Source: Dehalococcoidia bacterium | Lineage (GTDB): Bacteria > Chloroflexota > Dehalococcoidia > UBA3495 | Length of the DNA: 19,902 bases | Reading direction: 5' to 3' | NCBI GenBank assembly: GCA_028822675.1 | Contig: JAPKDE010000022.1 | Location: 1-19,902 of the forward strand | Shown here: positions 1 through 7,411 of the stretch, piece by piece | How the letters are laid out: each line of letters opens with the position of its first letter | How positions within the stretch are numbered: the first letter of the stretch is position 1 | Position numbers and translations under genes: made by a program | The notes under the pieces: generated by a model | Databases searched by the model: none | Told to the model about the DNA's origin: nothing | Seen by the model: only the letters and a program-made list of their open reading frames with translations

Positions 1-386
1 ACATGCGATTGCCCATCCAGTACGCGCTTTTCTATCCGAAACGATTGCCAAACACAATGATTCCGAGGCTGGATACCACTAAATCTCACGCATTGACGTT
101 TGATCCGCTGGAGTCGGGACGCTTCCCTTGTTTTGACCTAGCCATCGCGGCCGGGAAGAAGGGTGGGACTCATCCGGCGGTGCTGAGCGCGGCTGATGAA
201 GTGGCTGTTCAGGCGTTCTTGGACCGAAAGATCGGTTTCATGGAGATTCCAGCAATCATTGAAAAAGTTCTGTCTGAGCACAAATCTCTGCCCGGAGACA
301 AAGTAGAAGATTTCTTGGCGGCAGACCGTTGGGCAACAGGACGAACAACTGAACTGACCGGTGGCCAGAGATCCTCTTCCGCCTGA
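1..386 (+). CDS. dxr: 1-deoxy-D-xylulose 5-phosphate reductoisomerase, C-terminal part (5' end outside window)
   Basis: DXR (IspC) converts 1-deoxy-D-xylulose 5-phosphate to 2-C-methyl-D-erythritol 4-phosphate with NADPH, the first committed step of the MEP isoprenoid pathway, in the cytoplasm. Only the last ~128 residues are present. The first two bases complete an Asp codon, so the visible protein begins D-MRLPIQYAL, a hallmark DXR segment. It is followed by FPCFDLAIAAGKKGGTHP and VLSAADEVAVQAFL, which match the family's FPCL-LAY-A---GGT-P and LNAANEVAVEAFL block at the start of the C-terminal helical domain. The Met at base 3 is internal and not a start. It lies 54 bp upstream of rseP; dxr-rseP-ispG is a widely conserved bacterial gene order. 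Identity is secure; the N-terminal NADPH domain cannot be assessed. Confidence 0.95.
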   Translation, partial: MRLPIQYALFYPKRLPNTMIPRLDTTKSHALTFDPLESGRFPCFDLAIAAGKKGGTHPAVLSAADEVAVQAFLDRKIGFMEIPAIIEKVLSEHKSLPGDKVEDFLAADRWATGRTTELTGGQRSSSA

Positions 387-440
387 TGGCCGTAATATCT
401 AACGGCCAATTTTGATAAAGGCGGTGCATAGAAAGTAAGC

Positions 441-1760
441 ATGGAAACAGTCCTCATAGCCGTCGGCTCCCTGGTGCCGCTACTAATAATCCTGGTGGTC
501 ATCCACGAGTTTGGCCATTTCGCCACCGCGCGCGCCATGGGCGTAAAGGTGCTGGAATTTGGCGTTGGCTTCCCCCCGCGCGCCTTCGGCGTCTACACCG
601 GCAACACTCACGTTCTGATTGATGGTTCAACTCGCTATGTTGGATTCAACGGTCCCCAGGATTTGAGCCGCGGCCTCAAGGTGAAAGTCAGCTCTGCCGA
701 AGACGCCCAGGGCAACCTGGTGGCCCGCGTTATTGAGCTCAGCCGGAAGCGGGCGAAGGGCGAAGACGAACCGGAAGAACGACCTGGTGAGGAAGACCTG
801 CTGAAGCACGAGGGCAAGATACGCTCCGTTGCTGATGGCTCAATGGTCCTAGCAGACATGATGTACTCCGTGAACTGGGCGCCCATCGGCGGGTTTGTGC
901 GTCTGGCTGGAGAGGCCAACCCCAACGTGCCCCGCAGCCTGGCCGGCAAGGGCACCGGCACCCGCTTTCTGGTACTAATCGCCGGACCGCTCATGAACGC
1001 GATACTGCCCCTGCTGATCTTCACTGTGGTCTTGATGATCCCCAAAGACGTTGCGGTGGGGCGTTTGGTCATTTTAGAGGTTGGTGAGAACACCGCCGCC
1101 GCAGAGGCCCAAGTGCAGGCTGGCGACGTTGTCATTGAAACCAACGGCAATGATATCGAGAACCGTCTTGATTTCACCCGCGAGATCAACTTGAACGGCG
1201 GCTCAATGATGTCTCTGCTGGTTGAGCGCGATAATCAGGAACTGCTCCTGCAAGTCAGGCCCAGGTTTGATACGGAGTCGGCCCGTTGGCTGGTCGGAGT
1301 ATTCCCGCGCCTGGATGACGTCACAATCGTCAGCCGCTCTGAACCCATCTGGGAGGCCGTTCCCAACAGCTTTGTAAACACCTGGGAGATGCTGGTACTG
1401 GTCAAACAGTCTCTGGGCGGGGCATTTGGAGAAGGCTCATCCCCTGAGTTCTCCGGTCCCATTGGGATAGCTCAGGTCACTGGTGAGATAACCAGAGACG
1501 GCGGCCTAATCGGTTGGTTGGGTGTGGGCATTCTGCTCAGCATCAACCTGGCTGTATTAAACGTGCTACCTATACCCATGCTTGATGGTGGTCGGCTATT
1601 CTTCGTGATTCTGGAGTGGGCGCGCCGCGGCAAGAAGATCCCAGCCAAGAAAGAAGGCATGGTTCATCTAATTGGATTTGCCGTGCTGATGGGCGGCATT
1701 GTGCTGGTCAGCGTCAACGATGTCGGCCGCCTGATAGACGGTCGTAGTTTTCTGGGCTAA
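441..1760 (+). CDS. rseP: RseP-like site-2 intramembrane zinc metalloprotease (M50) with PDZ domain
   Basis: Membrane-embedded protease of the M50B family, which cuts transmembrane segments of anti-sigma factors or remnant signal peptides. The 439-aa protein shows the HExxH zinc site (H22-E-F-G-H26) in the first membrane helix, a central PDZ domain at about residues 204-275, and the C-terminal NVLPIPMLDGGR motif, where D382 is the expected third zinc ligand. Hydrophobic segments lie near residues 5-25, 180-200, 355-380 and the C-terminus. Oddity: between the active-site helix and the conserved GGFVRLAGE segment (residues 150-158) sits a charge-rich stretch of about 90 residues (roughly 51-141), where classical RseP has only ~20-30 residues. 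The ATG has only a weak ribosome-binding site. The gene follows dxr and precedes ispG, as in many bacteria. Substrate unknown here. Confidence 0.92.
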   Translation: METVLIAVGSLVPLLIILVVIHEFGHFATARAMGVKVLEFGVGFPPRAFGVYTGNTHVLIDGSTRYVGFNGPQDLSRGLKVKVSSAEDAQGNLVARVIELSRKRAKGEDEPEERPGEEDLLKHEGKIRSVADGSMVLADMMYSVNWAPIGGFVRLAGEANPNVPRSLAGKGTGTRFLVLIAGPLMNAILPLLIFTVVLMIPKDVAVGRLVILEVGENTAAAEAQVQAGDVVIETNGNDIENRLDFTREINLNGGSMMSLLVERDNQELLLQVRPRFDTESARWLVGVFPRLDDVTIVSRSEPIWEAVPNSFVNTWEMLVLVKQSLGGAFGEGSSPEFSGPIGIAQVTGEITRDGGLIGWLGVGILLSINLAVLNVLPIPMLDGGRLFFVILEWARRGKKIPAKKEGMVHLIGFAVLMGGIVLVSVNDVGRLIDGRSFLG

Positions 1761-1911
1761 CTGGTGCTACGAGCCGTTTCGGACTCTGGCACCTTGTTCC
1801 CCATTCGTGTACTATTATCCTGCCTTGTCGCTTAACGGCGATGTGCGCCTTTTCAGGCGTGGAATTGGGCAAATTTAACCTCGTTTAACTGAGCATTGGG
1901 GAAAGAGCTAA

Positions 1912-3051
1912 ATGAGTAATCGTAGAGTTACTAAGCCGGTCTATGTGGGCGGCGTTAAGATAGGCGGCGGAGCAGACGTTACAGTCCAATCCATGACCAA
2001 GACCGACACTCGGGACGTGAAGGCCACCGTCAAACAGATTCACGAACTCGAAGAGGCAGGCTGTGAACTGATTCGCAGCGCCGTGCCAGATGCCGCAGCG
2101 GCAGAGGCCATGGCGGAGATCAAGAAGCAGATCCACATTCCTCTTATCGCAGATATCCACTTTCATTATCAGTTGGCCCTCAAATGCTTAGAGGGCGGCG
2201 TGGATTGTCTACGTCTCAACCCTGGCAACCTACGCAATGAAGACCAAGTGCGTGAGGTGGTACGTGCCGCCAAAGCGCAAAACGTGCCCATCCGCATTGG
2301 CGTGAACTTTGGCAGCCTGCCCCCTGTAGGCGGCATTGGCCGCACCAAAGGGTTCTCCCGGCACATGGACCTGGTTAACCAGCTGCCCAAGGCCGGACAG
2401 GAAAAAGAGGGCGAATACAGCGTGGTGGACCACATGGTGGCCACGGCGCTCTGGGAGATCAGCCTGCTGGAAGAACAGGACTTTGACCTGATTAAGATTT
2501 CCATGAAGGCGTTTGACGTTCCCACCACAGTGGAGGCCTACACCCGCCTGGCTGGCATGATGCCCTATCCGTTGCACCTGGGCATCACCGAAGCTGGCAC
2601 CCCCATGGCCGGATCGATCCGTACCTCCGTGGGTTTGGGCGTGCTGCTCTACAACGGTATCGGCGACACCATCAGAGTTTCCCTGAGCGGCCCTTCCACA
2701 GAAGAAGTAACGGCTGGCTTTGAGATACTGAAGTCGCTCAACATGCGCAAGAAAGGCGCGATTCTGGTGGCCTGCCCCAGTTGTGGCCGGGCCGATGTTG
2801 ACGTGGTGACGCTGGCCAACGATGTTGATGCTCTGCTCAAGAAGAGCGGGAAAGAAATCACGGTTGCCGTCATGGGCTGCGAAGTAAATGGCCCGGGTGA
2901 GGCCAAGGACGCCGATGTAGGCATCGCCGCCGGCGCCGGTAGGGCTGTAATCTTCCGCAAGGGAGAGAAGGTCCGCGTGGTGCCCGAGTCTGAAATGTTG
3001 ACCGCCCTCATGGAAGAGGTGGAAAACACGCCTGTTCCTGCCAGTGACTAG
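1912..3051 (+). CDS. ispG: 4-hydroxy-3-methylbut-2-en-1-yl diphosphate synthase (IspG/GcpE)
   Basis: Penultimate enzyme of the MEP pathway: reductive ring opening of MEcPP to HMBPP using a [4Fe-4S] cluster, cytoplasmic. The 379-aa length is typical of the bacterial single-TIM-barrel form (E. coli 372 aa). The N-terminus (VYVGGVKIGGGADVTVQSMT) and PLIADIHFHYQLAL are family signatures of the barrel. Cluster ligands are in place: C288-P-S-C291 and C323, with E330 in GCEVNGPGEA as the fourth ligand, corresponding to C270, C273, C305 and E312 of E. coli. The start is an ATG preceded by GGGGAAAG. A 151-bp gap separates it from rseP. With dxr upstream, two MEP enzymes are encoded together. Confident. 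Confidence 0.97.
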   Translation: MSNRRVTKPVYVGGVKIGGGADVTVQSMTKTDTRDVKATVKQIHELEEAGCELIRSAVPDAAAAEAMAEIKKQIHIPLIADIHFHYQLALKCLEGGVDCLRLNPGNLRNEDQVREVVRAAKAQNVPIRIGVNFGSLPPVGGIGRTKGFSRHMDLVNQLPKAGQEKEGEYSVVDHMVATALWEISLLEEQDFDLIKISMKAFDVPTTVEAYTRLAGMMPYPLHLGITEAGTPMAGSIRTSVGLGVLLYNGIGDTIRVSLSGPSTEEVTAGFEILKSLNMRKKGAILVACPSCGRADVDVVTLANDVDALLKKSGKEITVAVMGCEVNGPGEAKDADVGIAAGAGRAVIFRKGEKVRVVPESEMLTALMEEVENTPVPASD

Positions 3052-3107
3052 GCGGCCTAGATTTGGCCGCAACTATCACTAGGCAATCATTCCTGAGGCT
3101 ATAATAG

Positions 3108-3133
3108 TTTGGCTCCGTGAAAACGGAGCCAAA
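3108..3133. terminator. Perfect 10-bp hairpin between ispG and proS (terminator-like)
   Basis: Arms TTTGGCTCCG (3108-3117) and CGGAGCCAAA (3124-3133) pair perfectly around the loop TGAAAA. The 3' side is followed by an A/T-rich stretch rather than a clean T run, so it is a poor classical rho-independent terminator on the plus strand. A TATAAT (3100-3105) sits just upstream of the left arm but has no recognisable -35 element. The hairpin could therefore end the ispG transcript or form the 5' end of a proS transcript. Confidence 0.5.
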
Positions 3134-3148
3134 TTCAATTCTATTAAA

Positions 3149-3173
3149 AAATAACTTTAGCAAATAACTTTAG
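3149..3173 (+). repeat. Tandem 12-bp direct repeat upstream of proS
   Basis: AAATAACTTTAG occurs twice (3149-3160 and 3162-3173), separated by one C, giving a 13-bp period. It lies 19 bp before the proS start codon, between the hairpin and the ribosome-binding region. It may be a recent slippage duplication or a binding site; the sequence alone does not decide. Confidence 0.8.
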
Positions 3174-3192
3174 AACGAGGCTGCACCCAGTT

Positions 3193-4902
3193 ATGCGATT
3201 CTCCCGGATGGTTTCCAAAACGCTACGCGATGACCCACCTGACGCCGAAACAGCCAGTCACCGGCTGATGCTTCGTGCCGGGCTGATCCATCAGGTGGCC
3301 TCTGGCGTTTATTCCTACCTTCCAATGGCCCTGCGCTCTCTGCGCAAGATTGAAAACATCATCCGGGAAGAGATGGACGCTACCGGTGGGCAGGAACTTA
3401 TGATGCCCGCGTTACAACCCCAGGAACTCTGGGATCAGACGGGCCGTAAAGAAGCTTTTGGCGACAACATGTTCACGCTGAATGACCGACACGGTCGGAG
3501 CATGGTATTGGCTCCCACCCATGAGGAAGTGATAACGAACCTGGTCAAAGCCAACGTGCAGAGCTACCGCGACCTGCCCCAGATCCTGTATCAGATCCAG
3601 ACTAAGTTCCGCGACGAGGCCCGGCCCAGAGCTGGCTTGGTTCGGGTGCGGGAATTCGACATGAAGGACGCCTATAGCTTCAACGCTGACGAAGAAAGCC
3701 TTGATGAAAGCTATCAGGCGATGGCCCAAGCCTACTGGAACATCTTCAAGCGTTGCGGCCTGCCAGTATTGATGGCCGAGGCCGACAGCGGGGCCATCGG
3801 CGGCAAGGACTCTCACGAGTTCTTACTGGCCACTGACACGGGTGAAGACACGGTCATTACCTGCACGTCATGCTCCTATACCGCCAACGCCGAGAAGGCT
3901 GAATCAACCATCCCGGAGCTACCGTCAGAGCCTGAAGCGGTCCTGGAAGAAGTGGCGACTCCTAGTATCAAGACAATATCTGCGTTGGCCAAATTTCTAG
4001 CCGTGGATGAGTCTAAGACCTTGAAAGCTGTCTTCTATATGGCCGACGGCGAGCCAGTGTTTGTGACCATCCGGGGTGATTTGGACGTGAACGAGACCAA
4101 ACTCAAGAATGCGCTGCACTCCACAGACCTACGCATGGCGGACGGAGATGAGGCCAGGGCCGCCGGGCTGGTCGCCGGTTCTGCCTCAGCCATCGGCTTG
4201 GATGGCATCAAGAAGGTGGTGGACTCGTCCGTCACCAACGGGAACAACTTTATAGCCGGGGCGAATAAGGCAGACACCCACTTCAAGGGTGCCAATTACC
4301 CCCGCGATTTCCAGGCAGACGTAGTGGCCGATATCGCCTTGGCCAAACCGGGACAAAACTGCCCCCGATGCGGGCATACGCTGGAATCCACCAAGGGCAT
4401 TGAGGTTGGGCATATCTTCAAGCTGGGGACGTTCTTCAGCGAGGCTCTAGGCGCGGATTTCCTGGATAGTGAAGGCCAGCAGCACCCAATTATCATGGGT
4501 TGCTACGGCATTGGTGTTGGTCGGTTACTGGCAGCCGCCGTAGAACAGAATAACGACGGTAACGGCATCGTGTTTCCCGCGCCAGTTGCTCCCTATCAGG
4601 CGCACATGGTTGCGCTGAACATCAACAATGAGGAAGTAGCCGAGGCCGCCGAGAAGCTGTACAAAGAACTGGAAACCGCCGGCGTAGAAGTGCTGTTTGA
4701 TGACCGGGAAGACGCAGCGGCGGGCGTGAAATTCAACGACGCCGACCTAATTGGTCTTCCCGTCAGGCTGGTAGTCAGCCCTAGGAACCTCAAGGACGGC
4801 AATGTGGAAATCAAAGGCCGCACGGACACTGAGGCTGACAGCGTGCCGCTGGACGGCGTCTTAGCAGCAGTACAAGAGCGCCTGGCAGCGTTGGTTGGGT
4901 AA
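3193..4902 (+). CDS. proS: Prolyl-tRNA synthetase (bacterial type with editing insertion)
   Basis: Class II aminoacyl-tRNA synthetase that activates proline and charges tRNA-Pro in the cytoplasm. The 569-aa length fits the bacterial-type enzyme with a cis-editing INS domain. The N-terminus (MRFSRMVSKTLRDDPPDAE, then LMLRAGLIHQVASGVYSYLP) is canonical. Motif 2 begins TKFRDEARPRAGLVRVREF at residue 137 and continues DMKDAYSF. The editing insertion lies at about 225-400. Motif 3 is GCYGIGVGRLLAAAVEQ near 436-452, and the C-terminal ~95 residues are the anticodon-binding domain. Two CxxC pairs flank the insertion (C224/C227 and C390/C393) and could form a zinc knuckle. No T-box leader is visible upstream. 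The ATG start is supported by the conserved N-terminus, with GAGG 12 nt upstream. Confidence 0.97.
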   Translation: MRFSRMVSKTLRDDPPDAETASHRLMLRAGLIHQVASGVYSYLPMALRSLRKIENIIREEMDATGGQELMMPALQPQELWDQTGRKEAFGDNMFTLNDRHGRSMVLAPTHEEVITNLVKANVQSYRDLPQILYQIQTKFRDEARPRAGLVRVREFDMKDAYSFNADEESLDESYQAMAQAYWNIFKRCGLPVLMAEADSGAIGGKDSHEFLLATDTGEDTVITCTSCSYTANAEKAESTIPELPSEPEAVLEEVATPSIKTISALAKFLAVDESKTLKAVFYMADGEPVFVTIRGDLDVNETKLKNALHSTDLRMADGDEARAAGLVAGSASAIGLDGIKKVVDSSVTNGNNFIAGANKADTHFKGANYPRDFQADVVADIALAKPGQNCPRCGHTLESTKGIEVGHIFKLGTFFSEALGADFLDSEGQQHPIIMGCYGIGVGRLLAAAVEQNNDGNGIVFPAPVAPYQAHMVALNINNEEVAEAAEKLYKELETAGVEVLFDDREDAAAGVKFNDADLIGLPVRLVVSPRNLKDGNVEIKGRTDTEADSVPLDGVLAAVQERLAALVG

Positions 4903-4928
4903 GACCTAGTCCAAAGAGGTAAGGCCAG

Positions 4929-5423
4929 CTAAGAAGCCCCTGGCCCGGCCTCCATGCAGGAAGACAGGTACTTGAGGTTCTCCAGCAGCGCGGGCGCGAT
5001 GGTCCCTTTGTGCGAACTGGAAAGCAACAGCAACAGGCGTAGCTGGGCGGCTAAATCCGCCGCCAACGCCCGTTTAGCCTCCGCCACCGTGTCTCCTTCC
5101 ACCGGAACCCTGATGCCCGAGAGTGGCATCTGCGTGCGGGCTTCCGCCGCCCAGAACTTGTCCAGGCTGTCCAGAATAACTATGGGCATCTCTTTATTCA
5201 GCACAAACGTGGCGTCGGGGGCACTGTCTGACGGCCGCAGCATGTCAATCAGCACCCTTGTGGACTCAGAATGGCTGATGTGGAACACGGCCGCGTTGGG
5301 TTGGCTGGAAGATACATATTGATAGTTCCAGTTATCCGGTGTCGCATGGTCCGCGCCCGCATCAATCCTAATCGGCGTAGTGAAGTCTTCCGCTAGAGGA
5401 CGATCATCCTGCGGCGTGGCCAT
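4929..5423 (-). CDS. Uncharacterised protein, coupled to an upstream DUF3467-like gene
   Basis: About 164 residues, not assigned to a family. An ATG at 5429 is possible, but the in-frame ATG at 5423 is better: AGAGG lies 6 nt before it, whereas it would abut the earlier ATG. The 3' end of the upstream minus-strand gene overlaps this start by ~20 bp, indicating translational coupling. The protein is soluble-looking, with a beta-rich segment (NWNYQYVSSSQPNAAVFHIS and onward to TFVLNKEMPIVILDSLDKFW) and a helical, Leu/Ala-rich C-terminus (AKRALAADLAAQLRLLLLL). The Leu run is too short and too polar around it to call a membrane helix. The arrangement suggests it works with its partner. No function can be assigned. 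Confidence 0.75.
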   Translation of the reverse strand: MATPQDDRPLAEDFTTPIRIDAGADHATPDNWNYQYVSSSQPNAAVFHISHSESTRVLIDMLRPSDSAPDATFVLNKEMPIVILDSLDKFWAAEARTQMPLSGIRVPVEGDTVAEAKRALAADLAAQLRLLLLLSSSHKGTIAPALLENLKYLSSCMEAGPGAS

Positions 5424-5808
5424 GTTCATCCTCTTCTTCGCCGTTCAAGTCCCACGCAGAATAGACTTGGTCGGGCAGCGTGATTGGCCCCACGGCGTCC
5501 TCGTATTCCTTCACGTGCTTGGTGGTGAGCAGCGCGATTGCCTTTAGCATCTGGGGGCTAACCTTGATTCTGGCCCGCAGGATGGGCTCCCGCTCTTCCA
5601 TCTGCTCGCCAAAGAACAGCACCGCAGAATACAGGCTGCTGAAGATGTGCATGGAGTCGCTGTAGAACGTGATTGGGTCGAGCGTTCCTTCCTGGGACGT
5701 GCTGCCCTCGGTCGTGCCTTCACTATTGCTTACGCCTGGATTCACATATGAATCCTCGTTGGGTACCTGGTCGTCTGGGGGAACGTAGGGCCGTTGAATG
5801 ATTGGCAT
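5404..5808 (-). CDS. DUF3467-like protein
   Basis: 134 residues from the ATG at 5808, which is chosen because GGAGG lies 4 nt before it; a longer reading starting at GTG 5877 has no ribosome-binding site. Residues 1-44 are low-complexity (Pro/Ser/Thr/Glu). The core from about residue 45 (PITFYSDSMHIFSSLYSAVL, FFGEQ) through RARIKVSPQMLKAIALLTTK and HVKEYEDAVG resembles DUF3467, where a short beta-sheet is followed by a V-V-R-V-SP-----ALA--L---V--YE helix pattern. Family members are small and uncharacterised. It overlaps the next gene by 20-26 bp, so the two are probably co-translated. The family call rests on pattern recognition and is moderately sure; that it is a gene is well supported. Confidence 0.75.
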   Translation of the reverse strand: MPIIQRPYVPPDDQVPNEDSYVNPGVSNSEGTTEGSTSQEGTLDPITFYSDSMHIFSSLYSAVLFFGEQMEEREPILRARIKVSPQMLKAIALLTTKHVKEYEDAVGPITLPDQVYSAWDLNGEEEDEHGHAAG

Positions 5809-5919
5809 CGTGCCTCCGATAATACAGTTCGGTGGTAAATAGTACGGCGATTCGGGTTCGGATCCATACAAACTCACCGGTTGATTTTGCGTTCAGATTT
5901 CAGGTCTGGAACGCGCCCT

Positions 5920-5948
5920 ATTATACACGCCTGGCAGGGCCAAAATTA
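5920..5948 (-). promoter_or_regulatory. Probable -10 region for the DUF3467-like pair
   Basis: On the minus strand a perfect TATAAT (5925 down to 5920) is preceded directly by TG, about 110 nt before the chosen start at 5808. The -35 region at 17 bp spacing (TAATTT) is poor, so this is a -10-driven call only. Confidence 0.4.
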
Positions 5949-5955
5949 TCAGTTT

Positions 5956-5990
5956 GTGCATCGCTGCACCAAAAACCGGGCTGGTGCATC
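5956..5990. repeat. Operator-like inverted and direct repeat in the divergent intergenic region
   Basis: TGCACCA (5965-5971) and TGGTGCA (5982-5988) form a 7-bp inverted repeat with a 10-nt gap. The heptamer GTGCATC is also present twice in direct orientation (5956-5962 and 5984-5990). It lies between the divergent DUF3467-like and DUF1684 genes and just upstream of the minus-strand -10, where a regulator could act on both. The repeat is visible; the role is inferred. Confidence 0.4.
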
Positions 5991-6065
5991 AAAATATTCG
6001 AACGATAAAAGGCCGGGGCTCCAAAATACTAGCGCTCTAATAAAATAGAAAGGGCAAGCAGAACA

Positions 6066-6578
6066 ATGTCAGAGATCACCGATTTCAGGAAAGCAAAAGA
6101 CCAGTATTTGGGGGGAGACCAAAATTCACCCCTGACGAACACGCAGCGCGAACGGTTCAGGGGGCTGGAATACTTTGAAGAAAACGCCAACCTGCAGTTT
6201 GTGCTCGCTGTGGAGGAGTTCCCCAGTGACGCCAAGGACCTGATTCAAATGGCAACCAGCAGCGGGGACACGGCTCACCACACCCGCTGGGGGCAGTTGA
6301 AGTTTGACGTGAATGGTGAGCCGGTGACCCTGGTGGTGTACTGGAGTACCGGCGGCGACGACTTTTTTCTACCGTTCATGGACGCCACCACCGGCAGGGA
6401 GTCCTACGCAGACGGCCGCTACCTAGACCTGCCAGCCACGGGCGACGGCCGCCTAGTGGTGGACTTCAACTACGCCTACAACCCCAATTGGAGTTGTCCG
6501 ATACCGCCGTCAGAAAACCGAATCACGGTGTCGATAGCTGCCGGCGAGAAGACCTACGGCGACGCCGAAGACCACTAA
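6066..6578 (+). CDS. DUF1684 domain-containing protein
   Basis: 170 residues; AAAGGG lies about 13 nt before the ATG. The DUF1684 pattern is clear: FRKAKDQYLGGDQNSPLTNTQRERFRGLEYF at the N-terminus, TSSGDTAHHTRWGQLKFDVNGEPVTLVVYW in the middle, FLPFMDATTGRESYADGRYL, and a C-terminal VDFNYAYNPNWSCPIPPSEN block followed by RITVSIAAGEK, corresponding to the family's NFNRAYNPxCA---CPLPPxENRL-V-I-AGEK. The usual PYATC portion is shortened here. No signal peptide is seen, so it is probably cytoplasmic. Family function is unknown, although the conserved polar cluster suggests a ligand-binding or enzymatic role. It stands alone, divergent from the DUF3467-like pair and convergent with the RuvC-like gene. 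Confidence 0.88.
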   Translation: MSEITDFRKAKDQYLGGDQNSPLTNTQRERFRGLEYFEENANLQFVLAVEEFPSDAKDLIQMATSSGDTAHHTRWGQLKFDVNGEPVTLVVYWSTGGDDFFLPFMDATTGRESYADGRYLDLPATGDGRLVVDFNYAYNPNWSCPIPPSENRITVSIAAGEKTYGDAEDH

Positions 6579-6605
6579 GGTAGCCCGGGTTTTTATATTT
6601 TTAGA

Positions 6606-7115
6606 CTAGGCGATTTCAGCCTGTTTGCCTCGTGTCAGGTGATAGTGGCCAACGGCGATGGCTTCCCATTCGTGGGTGGAGCGTCCCTGGCCGATCAGGC
6701 CTAGTAACAACATAGTGGCGTAGCCAAGCTGGTCTCGTGACGCGTTTGGGTGCCCGGCGATGGCAGTGCGCACCTCCTGGGCTGTATAGGAGAACTGGGG
6801 CAGGTCGTGGCCGACAGACCAACCGGAGAGCGAGGTTGTCAGCAGATCCAAGGCTGGCACCGGCCAGTTGATGCCGCTGGGTTGGCAGAGTGCCACCAAC
6901 TGAGGGTTCCACTTCTCGATCAGCTCATCCAAAGATTGCAGCAGGTGGGTGATTCTGACCTCCGGTTCCACTTTGCGCCGTGTTGATAGCCCGGTGACGC
7001 CACTTTCGATTACCTCATCGCCCTTGAAAACAGCCCAGCCAGTCTCTCTGACTCCGGCGTCCAAGGCCAACAACACGATGTCGTCTTGACCGGTGTGTTC
7101 TTGGGAAGTGGTCAT
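6606..7115 (-). CDS. RuvC-like (RNase H fold) protein with altered catalytic residues
   Basis: 169 residues. The N-terminal LALDAGVRETGWAVF (D19) matches the first strand of RuvC Holliday-junction resolvases (I-GIDPG---TG---). FSYTAQEVRTAIAGHPNASR then DQLGYATMLLLGL matches the RuvC block Y-P-EVK-AV-G---A-K-QV--MV--LL, and the C-terminus (HEWEAIAVGHYH) sits where RuvC has D--DALA-A--H. The Glu of the second catalytic site is replaced (VALCQP, C77/Q78), and the two C-terminal Asp positions appear as H148 and E151. It may therefore be non-catalytic or act differently from RuvC. Its ATG overlaps the stop of the upstream zinc-ribbon gene (TAATG), so the two are translated together. The fold call is moderately sure; function is unknown. 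Confidence 0.75.
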   Translation of the reverse strand: MTTSQEHTGQDDIVLLALDAGVRETGWAVFKGDEVIESGVTGLSTRRKVEPEVRITHLLQSLDELIEKWNPQLVALCQPSGINWPVPALDLLTTSLSGWSVGHDLPQFSYTAQEVRTAIAGHPNASRDQLGYATMLLLGLIGQGRSTHEWEAIAVGHYHLTRGKQAEIA

Positions 7116-7411
7116 TAAGACGCCATCCTGACCATTGCAGCGGTCCTGGGGGCAATGGCGGGTTCTTCTGTGGGTTGAGTGTATTCTGCGAGCAATGGGT
7201 CTCTTGAGGGGCCAGCGCCCTTTGGGACGGACTGGTCCAGCCCCTGAGACGGGCCAACACCCAGGTCTGATTGGCTGTCACTCAAGTGGGTGGGCACCTG
7301 GTACAAACCGGTATAGTAGTAAGTGCCACATTGCAGGCAGATCCAGTCGCCTTCGTCGGAAGCCAGATCGCCTTGGCATTTGATGCAGTTTTTAAGACGG
7401 AACCAATTCAC
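7115..7411 (-). CDS. Small zinc-ribbon protein upstream of the RuvC-like gene
   Basis: 98 residues. The N-terminus holds a treble-clef or zinc-ribbon motif, CIKC (C9, C12) followed by CLQC (C25, C28), then a low-complexity Ser/Pro/Gln-rich tail to the end. The start is GTG: an in-frame TGA lies a few bases upstream, so no longer form exists, and GGG sits about 8 nt before it. The TAA stop overlaps the next start as TAATG, implying coupled translation with the RuvC-like protein. It could help bind nucleic acid or the partner protein. This is inference only. Confidence 0.7.
   Translation of the reverse strand: MNWFRLKNCIKCQGDLASDEGDWICLQCGTYYYTGLYQVPTHLSDSQSDLGVGPSQGLDQSVPKGAGPSRDPLLAEYTQPTEEPAIAPRTAAMVRMAS

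Noticed and set aside
1794..1818. Promoter TTGTTC...TATTAT before ispG
   Set aside because: The spacer is only 13 bp, too short for sigma-70, and no other -35 fits the TATTAT.
2230..3072. 280-codon open frame on the minus strand opposite ispG
   Set aside because: It lies wholly antisense to the clearly coding ispG and has no recognisable domain; long antisense frames are common in GC-rich codon usage.
3052..3192. T-box riboswitch before proS
   Set aside because: No T-box antiterminator sequence (AGGGTGGNACCGCG-like) or specifier stem was found; the same holds for the pheS leader.
4923..4945. Inverted repeat GGCCAG/CTGGCC at the proS/minus-gene convergence as a terminator
   Set aside because: The stem is only 6 bp and no T run follows on either strand.
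6583..6601. Terminator between the DUF1684 gene and the RuvC-like gene
   Set aside because: There is a T-rich stretch after CCCGGG, but no adequate stem-loop can be drawn.
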